64,000 nt of DNA from contig JAJFZO010000611.1 in assembly GCA_021397835.1 (NCBI GenBank), positions 593,501 through 657,500 on the forward strand, in the 5' to 3' direction. Position 1 is the stretch's first letter. Every line of letters starts with the position of its first letter. Made by a program: the position numbers and the translations under genes. Below the pieces are notes generated by a model that was not told where the DNA came from, searched no databases, and saw only the letters and a list, made by a program, of their open reading frames with translations. Origin of the DNA: Moringa oleifera (lineage: Eukaryota; Streptophyta; Magnoliopsida; Brassicales; Moringaceae). Positions 22,336-35,001 of the stretch are shown here, one piece after another.

Positions 22336-24820
22336 ACAGGGCGAACAGCCCATGCCGTGCCTGCAGGGGGCTGCCTGGGCATGCCACCCATGCCTAGGGT
22401 CCGTGCAATGCGGCCCCCCTGGCTCGCTCACTGGGCACTTAGTCGAGGGACAGCGACGAGGGGGCTGGCTTGCGATGGGCGCCCGCGGCCTGGCTGGCTC
22501 GCTCACTGCTGCCGCACGCTGGGCGAGCATCCCATGCCATGCCCTCTGGGGGCTGCCTCGGCATGCCATACGTGCCCAGGGTCTGTGTGACATGGCCCCC
22601 ATGGCTCGCTCACGGTGCACTTAGTCGAGGGACAGTGACGTGGGGGCTGGCTCGCGATGGGCGGCCACGGCCTGGCTGGTGCGCCCACCGCTGCCGCACG
22701 CTGGGTGCGCAGCCCATGCCGTGGCTGCTGGGGGCTGCATGGACATGCCACCTGTGCCCAGGGTCCGTGAGACGCAGCCCGCCTGGCTTGCTTGCTGGGC
22801 ACCTAGTCGAGGCACAGGAACGTGGGGGCTAGCTCGCAATGGGCGCCCGTAGCCTGGCTAGCGGGCCCACCGCTGCCGCACGCATGGTGAGCAGCCCAAG
22901 CTGTGCCTACTTTGGCCTGCCTGGGTGTGCCACCCGTGCCCAGGGTCTGTGCGACGTGGCACCTCTGGCTCACATGCTGGGCACTCAGTCGAGGGGCAAG
23001 GTCGAAGGGGCTGGCTCGCGATGGGCGCCCGCGGCCTGGCTGACGCGCTGACCGCTACCGCACGCTGGGCGAGCAGCCCTTGCCGTGCCTGCTGGGGGAT
23101 ACCTCCGCATGCCACATGTGCCCAGGGTCTGTGCAACATGGCCCCCATGGCTCGCTCACGGGGCACTTAGTCGATGGACATGGGGGCTGGCTCGCGATGG
23201 GCGCTCGCGGCCTTGCTGGCGCGCGCAGCGCTGCCGCACGCTTGGCGAGCGGCCCAGGCCATGCCTGCTGGGGGCTGCCTGGGTGTGCCACCTGTGCCCA
23301 TGGTCCATGCGATGCGGCCCCCCTGGCTCGCTCGAAGGGCACTACGTCGAGGGACAGTGACGTGCTACTGGCTCGCGATGGGCTCCCGCGGCCTGGCTGG
23401 CACGCCCATCGCTGCCTCAAGCTGGGCGCACAGCCCATGCCATGCATGCTGGGGACTGCCTGTGTGTGCCACCCATGGCCAGGCACCATGCGACGTGGCA
23501 CAGCTGGCTTGCTCGCTGGGCACTACGTCGAGGGACAGGGACATGGGGGATGGCTCGCGATCGGCGCCCGCGGCCTTGCTGGCGCGCCCACCGCTGCCGC
23601 ACGCTGGGCGAGCAGCGCATGCCGTGCCTGCTGGGGGCTGCCTGGGCGTGCCACTCGTGCCCAGGGTCCGTGCGACTTGGCTCCCCTGGCTCGGTCATTG
23701 GGCACTTAGTCGAGGGACAGGGACGTGGGGACTGGCTCGCGATGGGCACCCGCGGCATGGCTGGCGCGCCCACCGTTGCCACACGCAGGGCGAGCAGCCC
23801 ATGCCGTGCCTGCTGGGGGATGCCTGGGCATGCCACCCGTGCCCAGGGTCCATGCGATGCGGCCCCCCTGGCTCGCTCGCTCGGCACTCAGTTGAGGGAC
23901 AGGGACGAGGGGGCTGGCTCGCGATGGGCGCCCGCGGCCTGGCTGGCGCGCTGACTGCTGCCGCACACTATGCGAGCATCCCATGCTGTGCCTGCTTGGG
24001 GCTGCCTCGGCGTGCCATACGTGCCCAGGGTCCATGCGACATGGCCACCCTGGCTCGGTCGCTGGGTACTTAGTCGAGGGACAGGAACGTGGGGGCTAGC
24101 TCGCGATGGGCGCCCGCGGCCTGGCTGGCGCGCCCACAGCTGCCGCATGCATGGCGAGCAGCCCTTACCGTGCCTACTTTTGCCTGCCTGGGCGTGCCAC
24201 CCGTGCCCAGGGTCCGTGCAACATGGCACCTCTAGCTCGCACGCTGGGAACACAGTCGAGGGGCAAGGACGAAGGGGCTGGCTCGCGATGGGCGCCTGCG
24301 GCCTGGCTGACACACTGACCGCTACCGCACACTGGGCGAGCAGCCCTTGCCATGCCTGCTGGGGGATACCTCCGCGTGCCACACGTGCCCAGGGTCTGTG
24401 CGACATGGTCCCCATGGCTCGCTCACGGGGCACTTAGTCGATGGACAGGGACGTAGGGGCTGGCTCGCGATTGGCGCTCGCGGCCTGGCTGGCGCGCCCA
24501 CCGCTGCTGCACGCTGGGTGAGCAGCCCATGCCGTACCTGCTGGGGGCTGCCTGGGCGTGCCACCCGTGCCCAGGGTCCATGCGACATGGACCCCCTGGT
24601 TCGATCGCTGGGCACTTAGTCGAGGCACAGGAGCGTGGGGGCTAGCTCGCGATGGGCGCCCGCGGCCTGGCTAGCGCGCCCACCGCTGCCGCACACTTGG
24701 CGAGCAGCCCATGCCATGCCTGCTGTGGGCAGCCTGGGCATGCCACCCATGCCCAGGGTCCGTTCGACGTGGCACCCCTGGCTCGCATGCAGGGAATTCA
24801 GTCGAGGGGCAGGGACGAGG
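22336..24820. repeat. Type 1 satellite block with paired marker units
   Basis: Type 1 units matching 54.0-56.3 kb. Marker units with TTTGGCCTGCC or TTTTGCCTGCC lie at about 22839-23051 and 24106-24318, 1267 bp apart (7 monomers less 6 bp). The 6-bp loss is visible near 23171 (GTCGATGGACATGGGGG). Confidence 0.82.
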
Positions 24821-26160
24821 GGGCTGGCTCGCGATGGCAGCCCGTGGCCTGGCTGGTGCGCCCACCGCTGCCGCACGCTGGGCACTTGGCCCATGCCGTG
24901 CCTGCTGGGGGCTGCTGGGGTATGCCTCCCGTGCCTGGATTCCATGCGACGAGCCAACCCTGGCTCGCTTGCTGGGCGCAAAGTCGAGGGACAGGGACGA
25001 GGGGACTGGCTTGCAATGGGCGCCCATGGCCTGGCTGGCGCGCCCACCTCTACCGCACGCTGGGGACTTGGCCCATGCCATGCCTGCTAGGGTCTGCCGG
25101 GGCATCCCTCCCGTGCCCAGATTCCATGCGACGCAGCTCCCCTGGCTCCCTCGCTGGGCACTTAGTCAACGGACAGGGACCAGGAGGCTGGCACGCGATT
25201 GGAACCCGTGGCCTGGCTGGTCCTCCCACCGCTGCCGCATGCTGGGCATTTGGCCCATGCCGTTCCTGCTGGGAGCTGTCTGGGCATGCCTCCTGTGCCC
25301 AGGGTCCATGCGACACCGCTCCCCTGGCTTGGTCGCTGGGCACTTAGTCGAGGGAAAGGGACGAGGGGGCTGGCTCGCGATGGGAGCCCGTGGCCTGTCA
25401 GGCGCGCCCACCGCTGCCTCACGCTGGGCACTTGGCCCATGCCGTGCATACTGGGGGCTGCCTGGGCATGCCTCCCGTGCCCAGGGTCCATGCGACAAGG
25501 CTCCCCTGGCTCGTTCACTGGGCACTTAGTCAAAGGACGGGGACCAGGGGGCTTCCTCGTGATGGGAGCCCGTGCCCTGGCTGGTGCGCCCACCGCTGCC
25601 TCATGCTGGGAACTTGGCCCATGCTGTGCCTGCTGGGGGCTTCCTGGGTATTCTTCCTGTGCCCAGGGTCCATGCGACACGGCTCCCCTGGCTCGCTCGC
25701 TGGGCACTTACTTGAGGGACAGTGACGAGGGGGCTTGCTCATGATGGGCGCCTGTGGCCTTGCTGGCGCACCCACCGCTGCAGCACGCTGGGCACTTGGC
25801 CAATGCCGTGCATGCTGGGGGCTTCCAGGGCATGCCTCCCATGCCCTGGGTCCGTGTGATGTGGCTCCCCTGGCTCGTTCGCTGGGCACTTAGTCGAGGG
25901 ACAGGGACGAGGGGGCTGGCTCGCGATGGGCTCCTGTGGCCTCGCTGGCGCGCCCTCCTCTGCCGCACGCTGGGCACTTGGCCCATGCTGTGCCTGTTGG
26001 TGGCTTCCTGGGCATGTCTTCTGCGCCCAGAGTCTGTGTGACATGGCTCTCCTGGCTCGCTCGCAGGGCACTAAGTCTAGGGACAGGGACGAGGGGGCTG
26101 GCTCGTGATGGGCGCCTGTGCCCTCGCTGGCGCGCCAACCGCTGCAGCACGCTGGGCACT
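22340..26160. repeat. Long duplicated segment, copy A (pairs with 54001-57960)
   Basis: The offset is 31671 at 22.4-23.3 kb, 31494 at 24.1-25.8 kb and 31791 from 25.9 kb. The first change is one monomer plus the 6-bp loss; the second is exactly the 297-bp duplication present only in the partner (57053-57646). Confidence 0.83.
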
Positions 26161-28255
26161 TGGCCCATGCCATGCCTGCGGGGGGCTACTGGGGCATACC
26201 TCCCATGCCCAGGGTCCATGCAACGCGGCTCCCCTGGCTCACTCGCTGGGCACTTAGTCGAGGGACAGGGATGAGGGTCTGGCTCGCGATCGGCGCATGT
26301 GGCCTCGCTGGCACGCCCACCGCTGCCTCACGCTGGGCACTTGGCCCATGCTGTGCCTACTGGGGGCTGCCAGGGCATGTCTTCCGTGCCCAGGGTCCAT
26401 GCGACGCGGCTCCCCTGGCTTGCTCGCTGGGCACTTAGTCGAGGGACAGGGACGAGGGGGCTGGCTCGCGATGGGCGCCGTTGGCCTCGCTGGCGCGCCC
26501 ACCACTGCCGCACACAGGGTACTTGGCCCATTCCATGCCTGCTGGGGGCTGCCAGGGCATGCCTCCAGTGCCCAGGCTCCGGGCGATGTGGCTCCCCTTG
26601 CTCGCTCGCTGGGCACTTAGTCGAGGGTCAGGGACGCGGGGGCTGGCTCGCGATGGGCGCTGTGGCCTCGCTGGCGCGCACTCCTCAACCACATGCTGGG
26701 TACTTGGCCCAGGCCGTGCCTGCTGGGGGCTGCCAGGGCATGCCTCTAGTGCCCAGGGTCCGTGCGACGTGGCTCCCCTGGCTCGCTCGCTGGGCACTTA
26801 GTCGAGGGACAGGGACGAGGGGGCGGGCTCGCGATGGGCGCTGTGGCCTCGCTGGCGCGTCCTCCTCTTCCGCACGCTGGGCACTTGGCCCATGCCGTGC
26901 CTGCTGGGGGCTGCCAGGGCATGCCTCCAGTGCCCAGGGTCCATGCGACGTGGCTCCCCTTGCTCGCTCGCTGGGCACTTAGTCGAGGGACAGGGACGAG
27001 GGGGCTGGCTCGCGATGGGCGCTGTGGCCTCACTGGCGCGCCCTCCTTGGCCGTACGCTGGGCACTTGGCCCATGCCGTGCCTGCTAGGGGCTGCCTATG
27101 CATGCCTCCAGTGCCCAGAGTCCGTGCGACATGGCTCCCCTGGCTCGCTCGCTGGGCACTAAGTCGAGGGACAGGGACGAGGGGGCTGGCTCGTGATGGG
27201 CGGCTGTGGCCTCGCTGGCGCGCCCACCGCTGCAGCACGCTGGGCACTTGGCCCATGCTGTGCATGCTGGGGGCTTCCGGGGCATGCCTCCCATGCCCAG
27301 GGTCCGTGCGATGCGGCTCCCCTGGCTCGCTCGCTGGGCACTTAGTCGAGGGACAGGGACGAGGGGGCTGGCTCGCGATGGGCGCCTGTGGCCTCGCTGG
27401 CCCGTCCTCCTCTTCCGCACGCTGGGCACTTGGCCCATGCCATGCCTGCTGGGGGCTGCCTGGGCATGTTTTCCGTGCCCAAAGTCCATGCAACAAAGCT
27501 CCCCTGGCTCGCTCGCAGGACACTAAGTCGAGGGACAGGGACGAGGGGGCTGGCTCGTGATGGGCGCCTGTGCCCTTTCTGGCGCGCCCACCACTGCAGC
27601 ACGCTAGGCACTTGGCCCATGCCGTGCATGCGGTGGACTACCGGGGCATGCCTCCCATGCCCAGGGTCCATGCAATGTGGCTCCCCTGGCTCGCTCGCTG
27701 GGCACTTAGTCGAGGGACAGGGATGAGGGGTCTGGCTCACGATCGGCGCATGTGGCCTCGCAGGTGCGCCCACCGCTGCCGCACGCTGGGCACTTGGCCC
27801 ATGCTGTGCCTGCTGGGGGCTGCCAGGGCATGCCTTCCATGCCCAGGGTCCATGCGACATGGCTGCCCTGGCTCGCTCGCTGGGCACTTATTCGAGGGAC
27901 AAAGACGAGGGGGCTGGCTCACGATGGGCGCCGTTGGCCTCGCTGGCGCGCCCACCGCTGCCGCACGCTGGGTACTTGGCCCATGCCATGCCTGCTGGGG
28001 GCTGCCAGGGCATCCCTCCAGTGCCCAGGGTCCGTGCAATGTGGCTCCCCTTGCTCGCTCGCTGGGCACTTAGTCGAGGGACAGGGACAAGGGGGCTGGC
28101 TCACGATGGGCGCCCGTGGCCTGCCTGGCGCACCCACCACTGCCGCACACTGGGCACTTGGCCCATGGCGTGCATACTGGGGGCTGCCAGGGCATCCCTC
28201 CAATGCCCAGGGTCCGTGCAACGTGCCTCCCCTTGCTTGCTCGCTGGGCACTTAG
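24821..28255. repeat. Type 2 satellite block
   Basis: Type 2 units with GACGAGGGGG, GCCTGTGGCCTCGCTGG and GGCTCCCCTGG. From 26.5 to 27.1 kb several consecutive units carry GGGCGCTGTGGCCTCGC and a CCTCCTC version of the mid-unit segment. From 27.31 kb the order matches 41.73 kb. Confidence 0.83.
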
Positions 28256-31200
28256 TCGAGGGACAGGGACATGGGGTCTGGCTCGCGATGGGCGCCCGCG
28301 GCCTGGCTGGCGCGCCCACTGTTGCCGCACGCTGGGCAAGCAGCCCATGCCGTGCCTGCTGGGGGCTGCCTGGGCATGCCACTCGTGCCCAGGGTCTGTG
28401 CGACATGGCCACCCTGGCTCGCTGGCTGGGCAGTCAGTCGAGGGACAGGGACGTGGGAGCTGGCTCGCGACGGGAGCCCGCGACCTGGCTGGCGCGCCCA
28501 CCACTGCTGCTCGCTGGGTGAGCAGCCCATGCCGTGCCAGCCGGGGACTTCCTGGCCGTGCCCAGGGTCCATGCGACGCAGCCCCCCTGGCTCACTCGCT
28601 GGGCACTACGTCGAGGGACAGGGACGTGGGGGCTGGCTCGCGATTGGCGCCCGTGGCCTGGTGGCGCGCCCACCGCTGCTGCACGCTTGGTGATCAGCCC
28701 ATGCCGTGCCTGCTGGGGGCTGCCTGGGCATGCCACCAGTGCCCAGGGTCCGTGCGACGCAGCCCACCGGGCTCGCTCACTGGGCACTTAGTCGAGGGAC
28801 AGGGACGTGGGGGCTGGCTCGAGATGGGCGCCCGCAGCCTGGCTGGCGCGCCCACCACTGCCGCTCGCTGGGCAAGCAGCCCATACCGTACCTGCTATGG
28901 GCTGCCTGGGCATGCCAACCATGCCCAGGGTCCGTGCGACGTGGCTCCCCTGGCTCGCACGCTGGGCACTTTGTCGAGGGACAGGGACGTGGGGCCTGGC
29001 TCGCGATTGGCGCCCGCGGCCTGGCTGGCGCGCCCCCCGTTGCCGCACGTTGGGCGAGCAGCCCATGCCGTGCCTGCTGGGGGCTTCCTGGGCGTGCCAC
29101 CCGTGCCCAGGGTCCGTGCAACGTGGGCACCCTGGCTCGCTCGCTGGGCAGTCAGTCGAGGAACAGGGACGTGGGGGCTGGCTCGCGATGGGCGCCCGCG
29201 GCCTGGCTGGCGCGCCCTCCGCTGCCGCACGCTGGGCGAACAGCCCATGCCATGCCTGCTGGGTGCTGACTGGGCATACCACTCGTGGCCAGGGTCCGTG
29301 CGACGCGGTACCCCTGGCTCGCTCGCTGGGCACTTAGTCGAGGGACAGGGACGAGGGTGCTGGCTCGCGATGGGCGCCTGTGGCCTGGCTGGTGCGCCCT
29401 CCTCTGCCGCACGTTGGGCACTTGGCCCATAACGTGCCTGCTGGTGGCTGCCTGGGCCCTCCTCCCGTGCCCAGAGTCTGTGCAACGTGGCTCCCTCGGC
29501 TCACTCGCTGGGCACTTTGTCGAGGGACAGGGACGAGTGGGCTGGCTAGCGATGGGCGCCTGTGGTCTGCCTGGAGCGCCCTCCTCTGCCGCACGATGGG
29601 CACTTGGCCCATGGCATGCCTGCTGGGGGCTGTCTGGGCAAGCCTCCCGTGCCCAGGGTCCGTGCAACGTGGCCCCCCTGGCTCGCTCGCTGAGCAATTT
29701 GTCGAGGGACAGGGACGTGGGGGCTGGTTCGCGATGGGCGCCCGCAGCCTGCCTGGCGTGCCCACCGCTGCAGCACGTGGGGCGAGCAGCCGATGCCATG
29801 CCTGCTGGGGGCTGCCTGGGCATGCCACCCATGCCAAGAGTCTGTCTTACTCAGCTCTCCTGGCTCGCACGCTGGGCAGTCAATCGAGGGGCAGGGATAA
29901 GGGGGCTGGCTCGCGATGGGTGCCCGCAGCCTGGCTGGCGCACCCACTGCTGCAGAACACTGGGTGAGCAGCTCATGCCATGCCTGCTGGGGGCTTCCTG
30001 GGCTTTCCACCCGTTCCCAGGGTCCGTGCGACGCGGTACCATTGGCTCTCACGCTGGGCAGTCAGTGAGGGGCTGGGTACCGCTGCCGCACGCTGTGTGA
30101 GCAGACCATGCCTTGCCTTCTGGGGGCTTCCTGGGCGTGCCACCCGTTCCCTGGGTCCATGAGACGTTGCCCCCCTTGTTCCCTTGGTGGGCACTTCATC
30201 GAGGGACAGGGACGTGGGGGCTGGCTCGCGATCGGCGACCGCGGCCCATGCCGTGCCTGCTAGGGGCTACCTGGGCGTGCCACCCATGCCCAGGGTCCAT
30301 TTGACACAGCCCCCCTGGCTCACTAGCTGGGCAGTCAGTCGAGGGACAGGGACGTGGGGGCTGGTTCGCGATGGGCGCCCGCGGCCTGGCTGGCGCGCAC
30401 ACCACTGCTGCTCGCTGGGCGAGCAGCCCATGCCATGCCAGCCAGGGGCTTCCTTGGCATGCCAACCGTGCCCAGGGTCCGTGCGACACAGCCCCCCTGG
30501 CTCGCTCACTGGGCACTACGTCAAGGGACAGGGACGTGGGGGCTGGCTCGCGATGGGCGCCCGCGGCCTGGCTGGCGCGCCCACCACTGCTGCACGCTTG
30601 GCGAGCAGCCCATGCTGTGCCTGCTGGGGGCTTCCTGGGCGTGCCACCCGTGCCCAGGGTCCGTGCAAAGTGGGCACCCTGGCTCACTCGCTGGGCGGTC
30701 AGTCGATGGACAGGGACGTGGGGGCTGGCTCGCGATGGGCGCCCGCGGCCTGGCTGGCGCGCCCTCCGCTGCTGCACGCTGGGCGAACAGCCCATGCCAT
30801 GCCTGCTGGGTGCTGACTGGGCATACCACCTGTGGCCAGGGTCCGTGCAACGCGGTACCCCTGGCTCGCTCGCTGGGCACTTAGTCGAGGGACAGGGACG
30901 AGGGTGCTGGCTCGCGATGGGCGCCTGTGGCCTGGCTGGCGCGCCCTCCTCTGCCGCACGCTGGGCACTTGGCCCATAACGTGCCTGCTGCTGGCTGCCT
31001 GGGCCCTCCTCCCGTTCCCAGAGTCCGTGCAATGTGGCTCCCTTGGCTCACTCGCTGGGCACTTTGTCGAGGGACAGGGACGAGTGGGCTGGCTAGCGAT
31101 GGGCACCTGTGGCCTGCCTGGAGCGCCCTCCTCTGCTGCACGATGGGCACTTGGCCCATGCCGTGCCTGCTGGGGTCTGTCTGGGCATGCCTCCCGTGCC

Positions 31201-31650
31201 CAGGGTCCGTGCGACGTGGCCCCCCTGGCTCGCTCGCTGAGCAATTTGTCGAGGGCAGGGACGTGGGGGCTGGTTCGCGATGGGCGCCCGCGTCCTGCCT
31301 GGCGCACCCACCGCTGCAGCACGTGGGGCGAGCAGCCGATGCCATGCCTGCTGGGGGCTGCCTGGGCATGCCACCCGTGCCAAGATTCTGTTTTACTCGG
31401 CTCTCCTGGCTTGCACTCTGGGCAGTCAATCGAGGGGCAGGGACAAGGGGGCTGGCTCGCGATGGGCGCCCGCGGCCTGGCTGGTGCGCCCACTGCTGCC
31501 GCAGCTGGGCGAGCAGCCCATGCCGTACCTGCTGGGGGCTGCCTGGGCGTGCCACCAATGCCCAGGGTCCGTGCGACACGGCCCCCCTGGCTCTCTCGCT
31601 GGGCACTACGTCGAGGGACATGGACGTGGGGGCTGGCTCGCGATGGGCGC
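27310..31650. repeat. Long duplicated segment, copy A (pairs with 41731-46292)
   Basis: The offset is 14421 from 27.3 to 30.1 kb, 14464 from 30.35 kb after a 42-bp deletion here near 30240 (GGCGACCGCGGCCCATGCC), and 14646 from 30.83 kb after one extra monomer in the partner. Within this segment a block starting near 29285 recurs near 30832 (1547 bp), and both pass the duplication to 43706 and 45478. Confidence 0.85.
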
Positions 31651-33060
31651 CCGCGGCCTTGCTGGAGCGGCCACCGCTGGCGCACACTGGGCGAGCAGCC
31701 CATGCCATGCCTGCTGGGAGCTGCCTGGGTGTGCCACCTGTGCCCAGGGTCTGTGTGACGCGGCCCCCCTGGCTCGCTCGCTATGCACTTAGTCGAGGGA
31801 CAGGGACGTGGGGTCTGGTTCGCGATGGGCGCCCGCGGCCTGGCTGGCGCACCCACCGCTGCCACACGCTGGGCGAGCAGCCCATGCCGTGCCTGGTGGG
31901 GGATGCCTGTGCTTGCCACCCGTGCCCAGGATCCATCCAACACGGCACCCCTGGCTCGCACACTGGGCAGTCAGTCGAGGGGCAGGGACGAGGGGGTTGA
32001 CTGACGATGGGCGCCCGTCGCCTGGCTGGCGCGCCCACCGCTGCCGCACACTGGGCGAGCAGCCCATGCCGTGCCTGCTGGGGGCTTCCTGGGAGTGCAA
32101 CCCATGCCCAGGGTCCATGTAACACGGCCCCCGTTGCTCGCTCGCTGGGCACAACGTCGAGGGACAGGGACATTGGGGCTGGTTCGCGATGGGCGCCCGC
32201 GGCCTGGCTGGCGTGCCCACCACTGCCGCCTGCTGGGCGAGCAGCCCATCTGTGCCTGCTGGGGGCTGCCAGGGCATGCCACCCATGCCCAGGGTCTGGG
32301 CGACGTGGCCACCCTGGCTCGCTCGCTGGGCACTACATTGAGGGACAGGGACGTGGGGGCTGGCTCGCGATGGGCGCACACGGCCTGGCTGGCGCGCCCA
32401 CCGCTGCCGATCGCTGGGCAAGCACCCCATGCCGTGCCTGCAGGGGGTTGCCTAGGAGTGCCACATGTGCCCAGGGTCCGTGCGACATCGCCCCCCTGGC
32501 TTGTATGCTGGGTAGTCAGTCAACGGGCGGGGACGAGGGCGCTGGCTCGTGATGGGCGCCCGTGGCCAGGCTGGCACGCCCAACGCTGCCACACGCTGGG
32601 CAAGCAGCCCATGCTGTGCCTCCTGGGGGCTTCCTGGGCGTGCAACCAGTGCCCAGGGTCCGTGCGACGCAGCACCACTGGCTCGCACACTGGGCAGTCA
32701 GTCGAGGGGCAGGGACGTGGGGGCTGGCTCGCGATTGGCGCCCGCGGCCTGGCTGGTGTGCCCACCGCTGCCGCATTCTGGGTGAGCAGCCCATGCTGTG
32801 CCTGCTGGGGGCTGCCTGGGCGTGCCACCCATGCCCAGGGTCCGTGCCACGTGGCCCCCCTGGCTTGCTTGCTGGACACTTAGTCGAGGGATAGGGACGT
32901 GGGGACTGGCTCGCGATGGCCGCCCGCGGCCTGGCTGGCGTGCCCACTGCTACTGCAAACTGGGCGAGCAGCCCATTACGTACCTGCTGGGGGCTGCCTA
33001 GTGTGGCAACCGTTCCAAGGGTCCGTGCGACACAGCCCCCCTGGCTCGCTTGCTGGGCAC
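28256..33060. repeat. Type 1 satellite block
   Basis: Type 1 units with CAGTC linkers and short type 2 patches (29.36-29.6 and 30.9-31.15 kb). Shortened units include 28536 (GCCAGCCGGGGACTTCCTGG with about 13 bp lost downstream), 30069 and 30240, and a 4-bp loss at 31247 (GAGGGCAGGGACG). An additional monomer near 31500-31650, with GCTGCCGCAGCTGGGCG, is absent from the 3.4-kb counterpart. Confidence 0.82.
30050..30110. repeat. Truncated monomer, GGGCTGGGTACCGCTGCC form
   Basis: The unit goes from AGTGAGGGGCTGGGT directly to ACCGCTGCCGCACGC, losing the G-run cluster and the GGCGCGCC segment. The same junction lies at about 44491 and 46989, always followed by GAGCAGACCATGCCTTGCC, so the three are copies of a single event. 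Confidence 0.75.
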
Positions 33061-34567
33061 TTGGTCAAGGGACAGGGACGAGGGGGCTGGCTCGTGATGG
33101 GAGCCTGTGGCCTGGATGGCGCGGCCTCCTCTGCCGCATGCTCGGAACTTGACCCATGCTGTGCTTGCTGAGGGCATCCTGGACATTCCTCCTGTGCCCA
33201 GAGTCCATGCGACACGGCTCCCACGGCTCACTCACTGGAAACTAAGTTGAGGGACAGGGACGAGGGGGCTGGCTCGCGATGGGCGCCCGTGGCCTGGCTG
33301 GCGCGCCCACCTCTACAGCACGATGGGCACTTGGCCCATGCTGTGCCTGCAGGGGGCTTCCTGGGCATCCCTTGGGAGCCCAGGGTCCGTGCGACGCCGC
33401 TCCCCTGGCACTTAGTCGAGGGACAGGGACGAGGGGGCTGCCTCGCGATGGGTGGCTGTGGCCTCGCTGGCGCGCCCTCCTCTGCCGCATGGTGGGCACT
33501 TGGCCCACACCGTGCCTCCTGGGTGCCGCCTGTGCATGCCTCCCATGGCCAGAGTCAATGCGATGTGGCTCCCCTGGCTCGCTCGCTGGGCAGAAAGGCG
33601 AGGGGGCTGGCACGTGATGGGCGCCCGTGGCCTCGCTGGCGCGCCCACCTTTGCTCCATGCTGGGTACTTGGCCAATGCCGTGCCTGCTGGGGGCTGCCT
33701 GGGCATTCCTCCCGTGCCCAGGGTCTGTGCGACGCGGCTCTCCTGGCTCGTTCGCTGGGCACTTAGTCGAGGGACAGGGATGAGGGGGCTGGCTCGCGAT
33801 GGGCGCCTGTTGTCTTGCTGGCGCGCCCACCTCTGCCACACACTGGGCACTTGACCCATGCCATGCCCCCTGGGGGCTGGCTCGCTGCGCACTAAGTCAA
33901 GGGACAGGGACGAGGGGGCTGGCTAGCGATGGGCGCCTGTGGCCTGGCTGGCGCGCCCACTGCTGCCGCACGCTGGGCACTTGACCCATGCTGTGCCTGC
34001 TGGGGGCTGCCTGGGCATGCCTCCCGTGCCCAGGGTCTGTGTGACATGGCTCCCCTTGCTCGCTCTCTGGGCACTTAGTCGAGGAACAGGGACGAGGGGG
34101 CTGGCTCGCGATTGGCGCCTGTGGCATGGCTGGCGTGCCCACTGCTGCCGCACGCTTGGCACTTGACCCATACCGTGCCCCCTGGGGGCTGCCGGGGCAT
34201 GCCTCACATGCCCAGGTTCCATGCGACGCGGCTCCCCTGGCTCGCTCGCTGGGCACTTAGTCGAGGGGCAGGGATGAGGGGACTGGCTGGCGTGCCTACT
34301 GCTGCCGCACGCTGGGCACTTGGCCCATGCCGTGCCTGCTGGGGGCTGCCAGGGCATGCCTCCCATGCCTGGGGTCCGAGCGACGTGGCTCCCTTGGCTC
34401 CCTCGCTGGGCACTTAGTCGAGGGACAGGGACGAGAGGGCTGGCTCGCGATGGGCGCCTGTGGCCTGGCTGGCACGCCCACCACTGCAGCACGCTGGGCA
34501 CTTGGCTCATGCCGTGCCTGCTGGGGGCTGCTGGGCATGCCTCCCATAACTAGGGTCCATGCGACGC
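33061..34567. repeat. Type 2 satellite block left of insert 2
   Basis: Counterpart of 4891-6408 with the same three truncated units near 33409, 33862 and 34272. A further ~13-bp loss at about 33595 (GGCAGAAAGGCGAGGGGGC) is private to this copy; the partner near 5420 still has GGCACAAAGGCGAGGGAC. Confidence 0.83.
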
Positions 34568-34629
34568 ACCCAAGCCGCTAAGCGCAAAATTGTTTCAATA
34601 GCAAGGGACGATTCTTCAATTGCAAGGGA

Positions 34630-34658
34630 CCACCGATGAGGCCTTGGCAGCAGGGGTG
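34630..34658. repeat. 29-bp direct repeat, left member (insert 2)
   Basis: Identical to the 29-bp repeat of insert 1 and to the right member at 34973-35001; spacing is again 343 bp. Confidence 0.93.
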
Positions 34659-34679
34659 TCACAACAGGGGTGTCACAAC
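34652..34679. repeat. 14-bp tandem pair in insert 2
   Basis: Two consecutive copies of AGGGGTGTCACAAC, unchanged from insert 1. Confidence 0.92.
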
Positions 34680-34708
34680 GTGCCCAGGCTGGCCGTGTGG
34701 CTCGCTCG
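34679..34708 (+). repeat. Decayed satellite piece inside insert 2
   Basis: CGTGCCCAGG and TGGCTCGCTCG in monomer order with a 9-bp gap, unchanged from insert 1. Confidence 0.5.
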
Positions 34709-34972
34709 TTACTAACGGCCAACGATTGTGCCGTCAATCGTGCTGCGCAACAAGTCCGCTTCTAGGCAAGCCTGAGCGTCAAGATCCAACCCCACGTCTA
34801 ACGCCTCGAGGGCCTGCAATGAAGCACTCTGCATGCTCGAAATCCCCCCAATGATTTGGCCCTCACGTAGCATGCATCATCGTTAGCTTCGCCGCCCACA
34901 CGATCAAGCTTGTCTAGCCACATCACAGCTCATTATCCCACGATTATTCTCGCTTTGTTGCCCATGTTTTTC

Positions 34973-35001
34973 CCACCGATGAGGCCTTGGCAGCAGGGGT
35001 G
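34973..35001. repeat. 29-bp direct repeat, right member (insert 2)
   Basis: Exact copy of 34630-34658, joining directly to a normal satellite unit (GCCTGGGCATGCC). Confidence 0.93.

Larger units (their letters stand above)
34568..34997. other. Non-satellite insert, copy 2 (~430 bp)
   Basis: Same position within the monomer, same order of internal parts and same length as copy 1, exactly 28159 bp downstream. About 17 substitutions distinguish the copies by eye, several of them C/T or G/A at CpG (for example GCGATG versus GCAATG, and GATCGAGC versus GATCAAGC). No indel is seen inside. The insert therefore arrived before the long duplication and was copied with its flanks; it does not look like two independent insertions. 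Confidence 0.87.
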
